NCBI RefSeq assembly: GCF_900130035.1
Contig: NZ_FQXQ01000002.1
Coordinates: 124,001-188,000, forward strand
DNA length: 64,000 nucleotides
Reading direction: 5' to 3'
Origin: Wenyingzhuangia marina
GTDB lineage: Bacteria > Bacteroidota > Bacteroidia > Flavobacteriales > Flavobacteriaceae
The notes under the pieces were generated by a model, which saw only the letters and a list, made by a program, of their open reading frames with translations, had not been told where the DNA came from and made no database searches. The position numbers were made by a program, and so were the translations under genes. Shown piece by piece: positions 59,192-64,000 of this stretch (positions are counted from its first letter, which is position 1; each line of letters begins with the position of its first letter).

Positions 59192-59914
59192 TTAAAAAAT
59201 ATCAGATAAATTTTTAACAGTAACGTAACGTTCTGTGGTAAAGCCTTCTGCAAATTCTACTCCGGTTAATCTTCCTAAATCTCTAGACCTGTATAACACA
59301 CTATCTATAAAATTTTTACTCGTAATAGGCGATTCTGGCTCATTACTATTAGGATCGTAGAATTGAGATTTAAACGCTTTAATAGCATTTTCCTTTACAT
59401 CAATATAATCGGATACATCTACCACAAAATCAGGCTCTATATTTTTCCATTGTATATAATGAAAAACACTTTTAGGTCTCCAAGCTTCTTGATCACCATA
59501 ACCTATATCTGTTTTTATAGCTCTTAATCCTGATAAGAAACAAGCATCAGAAGCCAATTTACTTGCTTTGGCATGATCTGGGTGTCTATCATCAATGGCA
59601 TTACATAACACAACATCTGGTTGATATTTACGAATAATTTCAACTATTTTTAATTGATATTCTTTTGTGTTTTCTAAAAAACCATCTGGCAATCCTAAAT
59701 TTTCTCTTACCATTACTCCTAAAATTCCAGCAGCAGCTTCTGCTTCCATAGCTCTAATTTTAGGGGTTCCTCTTGTTCCCAGCTCTCCTTGGGTTAAATC
59801 TAATATTCCAACTAATTTTCCGTCTGCAACTTCTTTGGCAATGGTTGCTCCACAGCCTAACTCCACATCATCTGGATGTGCTCCTATGGCTAGTATGTCT
59901 AATTTAAAACTCAT
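59192..59914 (-). CDS. bshB1: Bacillithiol biosynthesis deacetylase BshB1
   Basis: The protein is 240 residues from the ATG at 59914, 2 bp after the stop of the upstream gene. The LmbE/PIG-L fold shows the zinc site AHPDDVELG (His13, Asp16) and the second ligand in DRHPDHAKAS. LDLTQGELGTRGTP and GLPDGFL are typical of BshB1. The enzyme deacetylates N-acetylglucosaminyl-malate in bacillithiol synthesis. The gene is paired with a glutathione-peroxidase-like gene, fitting low-molecular-weight thiol metabolism. BshA and BshC are not in the window. Confidence 0.93.
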   Translation of the reverse strand: MSFKLDILAIGAHPDDVELGCGATIAKEVADGKLVGILDLTQGELGTRGTPKIRAMEAEAAAGILGVMVRENLGLPDGFLENTKEYQLKIVEIIRKYQPDVVLCNAIDDRHPDHAKASKLASDACFLSGLRAIKTDIGYGDQEAWRPKSVFHYIQWKNIEPDFVVDVSDYIDVKENAIKAFKSQFYDPNSNEPESPITSKNFIDSVLYRSRDLGRLTGVEFAEGFTTERYVTVKNLSDIF

Positions 59915-59916
59915 GT

Positions 59917-60483
59917 TTATTTTGTTATCCAAGCAACTACACTTGGGTCATTAGGTTTGGTTTGTGGACTAATAATCATTTCTAATTTTCCATCTCTACC
60001 GATTAAGTATTTTTGGAAATTCCATTTTACTTTAGAATCCTTATATCCGTTAAATTGTTTCTTCGTTAAAAACTGATAAATTTCTGCTTGGTCTTTTCCT
60101 TTTATATCAATTTTTTCCATCATAGGAAAAGTAACTCCATAGTTTAATTGACAAAATGATTCAATTTCCTTATTACTTCCTGGTTCTTGATGCATAAAGT
60201 TATTGGCAGGAAACCCTACAATAATAAAGTTTTGCTCGTCTTTATATTTCTCATAAATCTCTTCCAATTGTTTGTATTGCGGAGTCAAACCACATTTTGA
60301 TGCTGTATTCACAATCATAATTTTTTTCCCTTTTAAAGTCGAAAAATCAAAATCGTTCCCTTGAATGTCTTTTACCACAAAATCATAAATAGATTTTTTA
60401 GTATTGGTCACAAGTGTAGTTTGTCTTTTAAACGCATAAATCCCTACTAATAACACAGGAATTACCATCCATAAAATTTTCAT
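59917..60483 (-). CDS. Membrane-anchored or secreted glutathione-peroxidase-like thiol peroxidase
   Basis: The protein is 188 residues. An N-terminal hydrophobic segment (ILWMVIPVLLVGIYAF) gives export or anchoring. The GPx fold has the peroxidatic Cys64 in NTASKCGLTPQY, a normal TGT codon and not selenocysteine. The second signature is FPANNFMHQEPG and the Trp-containing block is VKWNFQKYLIGRDG. Such non-animal GPx enzymes usually use thioredoxin. It is the first gene of a two-gene leftward unit with bshB1, with a good promoter at 60508. Confidence 0.92.
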   Translation of the reverse strand: MKILWMVIPVLLVGIYAFKRQTTLVTNTKKSIYDFVVKDIQGNDFDFSTLKGKKIMIVNTASKCGLTPQYKQLEEIYEKYKDEQNFIIVGFPANNFMHQEPGSNKEIESFCQLNYGVTFPMMEKIDIKGKDQAEIYQFLTKKQFNGYKDSKVKWNFQKYLIGRDGKLEMIISPQTKPNDPSVVAWITK

Positions 60484-60507
60484 AAGCAGTCAATATTTTT
60501 TATCTCT

Positions 60508-60539
60508 CAAAGATACACTTCCCCTTGGTCGAAATCAAA
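60508..60539 (-). promoter_or_regulatory. Promoter of the peroxidase-bshB1 unit
   Basis: On the minus strand, TTTG (60539-60536) and TATCTTTG (60515-60508) are separated by 20 bp, matching the -33 TTTG and -7 TAnnTTTG elements. The start codon is 24 bp downstream. Confidence 0.75.
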
Positions 60540-60573
60540 TCTAATTTATTTCATCAAAGTTTAAAAATGTTCT

Positions 60574-60581
60574 TATTTTTG
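60574..60581 (+). promoter_or_regulatory. -7 box of the DUF2520 gene, start-codon proximal
   Basis: TATTTTTG is an exact TAnnTTTG box ending 6 bp before the ATG at 60588, so transcription should begin at or next to the start codon. Confidence 0.6.
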
Positions 60582-60587
60582 AGCCCT

Positions 60588-61340
60588 ATGATAAACGTAA
60601 GCATACTTGGTACCGGTAAAGTTGGAACGCATTTAATTAAGGCTTGTATAAATAGTCCTGTGATTCAATTGGTGCAAATATACAATCGTTCTGAGCAAGG
60701 ATTAACGCTTTACCAAGGCCTTACTCCTACAACCACAGATTTAAATAGTTTAAAACAAGCTGATTTATATATTGTGGCTTTACCCGATGATGTGATTAAA
60801 ACCATAAATTTATCTCATTTACAAGGATTAATTGTACATACATCTGGAACCAAGTCGTTTAATATTTTACAGGCCAAAAGACGTGGGGTGTTTTACCCTG
60901 CTCAGAGTTTTACCAAAGAAAAAAAAATCAACTTTAAAGCGGTTCCTGTTTGTTTAGAAACTGAATTTAATGCTGACTTTAGAGTCTTGCAAAATTTTGC
61001 TAGCATGATTGCCCAGCATGTTTATGAGATTTCTGAAGAAAAAAGACAAAAATTACACTTAGCAGCTGTATTTGCCAATAACTTTAGCAATAGAGTAATG
61101 GGCATTGCTTATGACATTTGTAAAGAACATCAAATCGATTTTCAGATACTACAACCCTTGCTGCAAGAAACATTTTTAAAAACACAAATACTTCCTCCTA
61201 AAGTTGCTCAAACAGGACCTGCAGTTAGAAATGATGCAGAGACCATAGAAAAACATTTAAATCAATTAAAAGGAACTAACAAAGAGGTATATCAAATATT
61301 AACCAAATCAATACAAGAAAAACATGGCATTAAGTTATAA
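60588..61340 (+). CDS. Rossmann-fold DUF2520-type oxidoreductase-like protein
   Basis: The protein is 250 residues from the ATG at 60588 (MINVSILGTGKVGTHLIKAC). Frames starting further left run through the -7 box. The N-terminal Rossmann site GTGKVGTHL and a DUF2520-like C-terminal helical domain (KLHLAAVFANNFSNRVMGIA, QTGPAVRNDAETIEKHLNQL) place it among ProC/F420-dependent oxidoreductase relatives. The enzymatic role of this group is unknown. Its end overlaps the KdsC-like phosphatase start by 17 bp, so the two are coupled. Confidence 0.88.
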   Translation: MINVSILGTGKVGTHLIKACINSPVIQLVQIYNRSEQGLTLYQGLTPTTTDLNSLKQADLYIVALPDDVIKTINLSHLQGLIVHTSGTKSFNILQAKRRGVFYPAQSFTKEKKINFKAVPVCLETEFNADFRVLQNFASMIAQHVYEISEEKRQKLHLAAVFANNFSNRVMGIAYDICKEHQIDFQILQPLLQETFLKTQILPPKVAQTGPAVRNDAETIEKHLNQLKGTNKEVYQILTKSIQEKHGIKL

Positions 61341-61851
61341 AGAACTACTAAACGATGTAAAAGCATTTATTTTTGATGTAGATGGCGTTTTAACCAACGG
61401 AATGGTCACTATTTTTCCGAATGGAGAGTTGGTGAGAAATATGAATATTAAAGACGGATATGCGTTAAAATCTGCGGTTGATGCAGGATATAATGTTTGT
61501 ATTATTTCTGGTGGAAGTAATGAGGGAGTGAGAACTAGATTAGAAGGTTTAGGGATTACGGATATTTACTTAGGGGTACATGATAAAATTGAAAAGTATC
61601 AAGAGATTATAGGAAAATACAGATTAGAGCCTAAGGACATTGTTTATATGGGTGATGATATTCCTGATTATCCAGTAATGGAATTGGTTGGAATGCCTTG
61701 TGCTCCACAAGATGCTGCCCCAGAAATAAAAGCTGTTGCCAAATATGTATCACCAATAAAAGGTGGAGAAGGTTGCGTACGTGATATTATTGAACAAGTA
61801 ATGCGTGTGCAAGGAAAATGGAACGGAAAATTCTATGCTAAATTTGATTAG
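61324..61851 (+). CDS. kdsC: KdsC-like HAD phosphatase
   Basis: The protein is 175 residues. It has HAD motif I FIFDVDGVLTNG (Asp18, Asp20), motif II ISGGSNEGVRTRLEGLGI, KIEKYQEII and motif IV YMGDDIPDYPVM. With no cap domain it fits the C0 tetrameric KdsC family, which dephosphorylates KDO-8-phosphate for lipopolysaccharide. It overlaps the DUF2520 gene by 17 bp and abuts the next small gene. Other C0 HAD phosphatases acting on sugar phosphates are the main alternative. Confidence 0.88.
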   Translation: MALSYKELLNDVKAFIFDVDGVLTNGMVTIFPNGELVRNMNIKDGYALKSAVDAGYNVCIISGGSNEGVRTRLEGLGITDIYLGVHDKIEKYQEIIGKYRLEPKDIVYMGDDIPDYPVMELVGMPCAPQDAAPEIKAVAKYVSPIKGGEGCVRDIIEQVMRVQGKWNGKFYAKFD

Positions 61852-62202
61852 ATGATTGTTTCTATTGGCGAATTCAAACTAAAAAAACTCACCTTATTGC
61901 CTGAGTTTTTAAAACTGTCTAAACAGATTTACAAACAGTCACAAAACAGTAAAGGAAACATAAAATCTCAATTACATAATCAAGGTATTAAAACATTTTA
62001 TTCTTTTACACATTGGGAAAACATGGAAGATATGTTAACTTTTGTACATGCCGATTTTCATGGAAAAGCTTTACAAGAAACCCAACGTTTGTGTAAAGAA
62101 GTTTCTTTTTTACATTATGAAACTGATGATTTGGTAGATTTAAAAATGGCGATTAAAGAATTAAAAAATAGTTCGGGAACTAGAGTGATTAAATACAATT
62201 AG
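61852..62202 (+). CDS. Small dimeric alpha-beta barrel-like protein (DUF3291-like)
   Basis: The protein is 116 residues starting at the base after the KdsC-like stop. The FYSFTHWENMEDMLTFVHADFH pattern (strand, W-E-M helix, F....H..A) recalls DUF3291 and spheroidene-monooxygenase-like ferredoxin folds. It has no signal peptide. It forms the third gene of the DUF2520-kdsC unit and is followed by a terminator. Function unknown; the family name is a low-certainty recollection. Confidence 0.7.
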   Translation: MIVSIGEFKLKKLTLLPEFLKLSKQIYKQSQNSKGNIKSQLHNQGIKTFYSFTHWENMEDMLTFVHADFHGKALQETQRLCKEVSFLHYETDDLVDLKMAIKELKNSSGTRVIKYN

Positions 62203-62215
62203 TATTTGTTTAAAT

Positions 62216-62248
62216 AAAAAAGGGTTAACTAAATAGTCAACCTTTTTT
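62216..62248. terminator. Bidirectional terminator
   Basis: GGGTTAACT and AGTCAACCT pair with one mismatch around an AAAT loop, with A- and T-rich flanks on both sides. It separates the convergent DUF2520-kdsC unit and the DoxX gene. Confidence 0.8.
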
Positions 62249-62265
62249 ATAATATATAAATTCAA

Positions 62266-62664
62266 TTAATCCCAAATATTAGAAGATGAAACACTTAACT
62301 TCCCTCCTCCTGTAAAAAATAAAGTAATTGATCCTAACAGGTATAAACCTATTAATTCTATACCCCAACCTCCATAAGCATTTAGCGAAATGATCTCCGC
62401 TGGATGTGCTATGAGAATAATAAAGATGGCTCCAAAAGCATAGACTAAAGAAGCCAAACGAGTTCTATAACCAATTAAGACTAAAAATGGAGCTATAATT
62501 TCTGTGATATAAACGCCATAGGCCATAAAAGATGGAAATCCTTTTTCTGTTAACATCCCTTCTATGTAAGAAATGCCCTTTAACTTAGCTATTCCGTGTA
62601 ATAACATTAAGCCACCAATAGCAATTCTTAAAACTAATAATCCTAAGTCGGTATTTTTTTTCAT
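62266..62664 (-). CDS. DoxX-family membrane protein
   Basis: The protein is 132 residues with four TM segments. LVLRIAIGGLMLLHGIAKL at the N-terminus and EIIAPFLVLIGYRTRLASLV are the DoxX signatures. It ends GGGKLSVSS. DoxX proteins are small membrane subunits connected with thiosulfate or quinone redox or membrane integrity; the function here is unknown. It appears to stand alone, 67 bp downstream of the AI-2E gene on the same strand. Confidence 0.9.
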   Translation of the reverse strand: MKKNTDLGLLVLRIAIGGLMLLHGIAKLKGISYIEGMLTEKGFPSFMAYGVYITEIIAPFLVLIGYRTRLASLVYAFGAIFIILIAHPAEIISLNAYGGWGIELIGLYLLGSITLFFTGGGKLSVSSSNIWD

Positions 62665-62731
62665 AAGTTTTTACTTTAAATATAATTAATTTATAAACAT
62701 CTAATTTCTAAGGTGTTTTGTTACATAAGAA

Positions 62732-63769
62732 TTACTTAGGGTTATCTCCCGCCATCAAACTGGATATGACATGATATTTTGGAAATTGATCTAAAATAAT
62801 TTTAATGATTACCGTTATCGGAATTGACAAAATTAATCCTGGAATCCCCCAAATAAATCCCCAAAGCATTAACATTACTAAAATAGTAATTACATTTATA
62901 GAAAAAGTTTTCCCCATAAAAACAGGTTCTAAAACACTTCCAAAAATCACTTGTACTCCAGTAATTGTTAAAACAAAAAATAATAAAGTACTCATTACTT
63001 CTATTTCTACCAAGGCAAATATAGATAGTAAAACAATAGATACGATAGAACCAATCATTTGAATAAAGTTGAGTAAAAAGGCTAACAATCCCCAAAATAT
63101 TGGGAAACTTACATCAAAGAAAACACATCCCAAGCTAAATCCTATTCCGGTTAATAAACTAATTACAAACTTTACTTTTATAAAAGTAATAATGTCTTTT
63201 TCTATTTTTCTAAACGTTTTAACTGATGCGTGTTTATATTTAAATACGGTATTGTTCAATAGCTTTTCTGTATCAATAGAACCTGCTAATAGTAAAATAG
63301 CAAAGAATAAGGTCATTAAAGTCATAGAAACGATGTTTCCTACAAAATCTAATGAAGGCACAATTTTACCAACAAAATTTCCTCCTTGAAAATAATGATT
63401 TATTAAAGAGTCACCTTCTACCCTAACCACACCAAAATACTGCTCAATCATTACAATTAAATCAACAATTTTAGTCTCGGCCTTTTGAAAAAAAGTACTA
63501 TTAGCTTTTAATATTTCATTACTAGATAATTTTATTAAAATAGCTGCTATTTTACCAACACCAATAATAACTAATATAACAGCCATAATTCCAACAAATT
63601 TGGGAGCATTTTTTCTGTTAAACCATCTCATTAAGGGTAAAAACAACAAAGCAATAAACATTGCTAAAACAAGAGGAATAAAAATAAAGGATAAGGTTTT
63701 CAAAAGAAAAAATATAAAAGGAATTACTATAATTAGTAATAACATATTGGTTGTTCTGGTGTCTTTCAT
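62732..63769 (-). CDS. AI-2E family (PerM/YdiK-like) membrane protein
   Basis: The protein is 345 residues with about eight TM segments. It contains a periplasmic region (about 80-150), the FPIFWGLLAFLLNFIQMIGSI segment and the conserved QVIFGSVLEPVFMG and LWGFIWGIPGLILSIPITV blocks of the family. Members were first annotated as autoinducer-2 exporters; several are now viewed as Na+/H+ antiporters or permeases of uncertain substrate. It is adjacent to DoxX on the same strand. Confidence 0.93.
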   Translation of the reverse strand: MKDTRTTNMLLLIIVIPFIFFLLKTLSFIFIPLVLAMFIALLFLPLMRWFNRKNAPKFVGIMAVILVIIGVGKIAAILIKLSSNEILKANSTFFQKAETKIVDLIVMIEQYFGVVRVEGDSLINHYFQGGNFVGKIVPSLDFVGNIVSMTLMTLFFAILLLAGSIDTEKLLNNTVFKYKHASVKTFRKIEKDIITFIKVKFVISLLTGIGFSLGCVFFDVSFPIFWGLLAFLLNFIQMIGSIVSIVLLSIFALVEIEVMSTLLFFVLTITGVQVIFGSVLEPVFMGKTFSINVITILVMLMLWGFIWGIPGLILSIPITVIIKIILDQFPKYHVISSLMAGDNPK

Positions 63770-63953
63770 TTTTGGGTATTATGACTTATTATTTATTTAA
63801 TAAAATCTGTGTTAAAAGTAAGAAAATGAATTGTCATTTTTAGATAAAAAGTCAAGCTTCTAAATATTTTAATCTATTAAGGGAATCTTAATTTAGTTCT
63901 TGTATGACTCCTTGTTTTTTATTTGATATCTTTATGAAAAAGATGTGTGAAAT

Positions 63954-64000
63954 ATGAACAAACCTAGGATTAAAAACGAAGAACAATACGAAGCGTTAAG
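63954..64000 (+). CDS. Start of a small DUF7218/Rho-termination-factor-like gene (partial)
   Basis: The ATG at 63954 is followed by NKPRIKNEEQYEALR, after which the window ends. This opening resembles small stress-type proteins beginning IKNEEQYEALR-KG-SKEKAARIA; only 15 residues can be read, so the call is tentative. The upstream interval contains TATCTTTA at 63928, a possible -7 box. Confidence 0.5.
   Translation, partial: MNKPRIKNEEQYEAL

Noticed and set aside
59917-60483. Selenocysteine-containing glutathione peroxidase
   Set aside because: The active-site codon reads TGT (Cys64); there is no in-frame TGA.

Overview
The window is a clearly AT-rich chromosomal segment of a Bacteroidota bacterium, most likely a marine-type member of the Flavobacteriaceae. 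Evidence: a TonB-dependent receptor with an N-terminal carboxypeptidase-D-like domain, a type IX secretion C-terminal tail, GH97, a bacillithiol gene (bshB1), DUF4998-type lipoproteins, and many start-proximal TAnnTTTG boxes, the -7 element of the Bacteroidota primary sigma factor. No phage, conjugation or CRISPR genes are visible; the only transposable element recognised is one small IS200-type element.

Layout. 1-6538: a sugar uptake locus, probably for sucrose or a fructose-containing sugar (PfkB kinase, SLC45-like permease and TonB receptor leftward; LacI regulator and HAD phosphatase rightward; paired operators between). The receptor carries a perfect in-frame 237-bp tandem duplication. 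6549-7055: IS200-like element. 7135-11138: EF-hand protein, then a TetR-controlled operon of nitroreductase, MDR oxidoreductase and iron alcohol dehydrogenase. 11215-12560: a gene-free, decaying array of roughly 165-bp palindromic repeats. 12699-18906: GbsR/MarR-type regulator with a complete RND efflux pump. 18982-22836: leftward block of an unknown acidic protein, an NtrC-type regulator without a DNA-binding domain, and a NatAB-like ABC exporter. 23088-29059: MarR-controlled beta-oxidation operon. 29219-36084: leftward genes including a DUF4998-type lipoprotein, a YchJ-like protein, typA and a membrane phosphoesterase. 36210-41336: aroB, DUF1801, recQ and a molybdate-type ABC pair without a binding protein. 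41514-46846: small lipoprotein, GH97 glycosidase, AraC regulator and a T9SS-exported beta-helix protein preceded by a 21-bp tandem operator-like repeat.

46926-53744 is the most interesting part. Divergent LysR/HPP genes are followed by three tandem PepSY-like small secreted proteins, then an NtrC-type sigma-54 response regulator and, convergent with it, a hybrid histidine kinase with an Hpt domain. Upstream of the triplet lie a 17-bp palindrome, a second half-site exactly 21 bp further on, and a near-consensus -24/-12 promoter with one mismatch. This suggests a self-contained, sigma-54-driven envelope response whose output is the PepSY-like proteins.

53957-58696 is an accessory block of small unknown membrane or secreted proteins, a probable gene remnant, a multi-hairpin intergenic element, and an AraC regulator with an exported VOC-domain lipoprotein. 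59051-64000 returns to core genes: tRNA-His, bshB1 with a glutathione-peroxidase-like gene, a DUF2520 protein, a KdsC-like phosphatase, DoxX and an AI-2E family protein. Both window ends cut genes.
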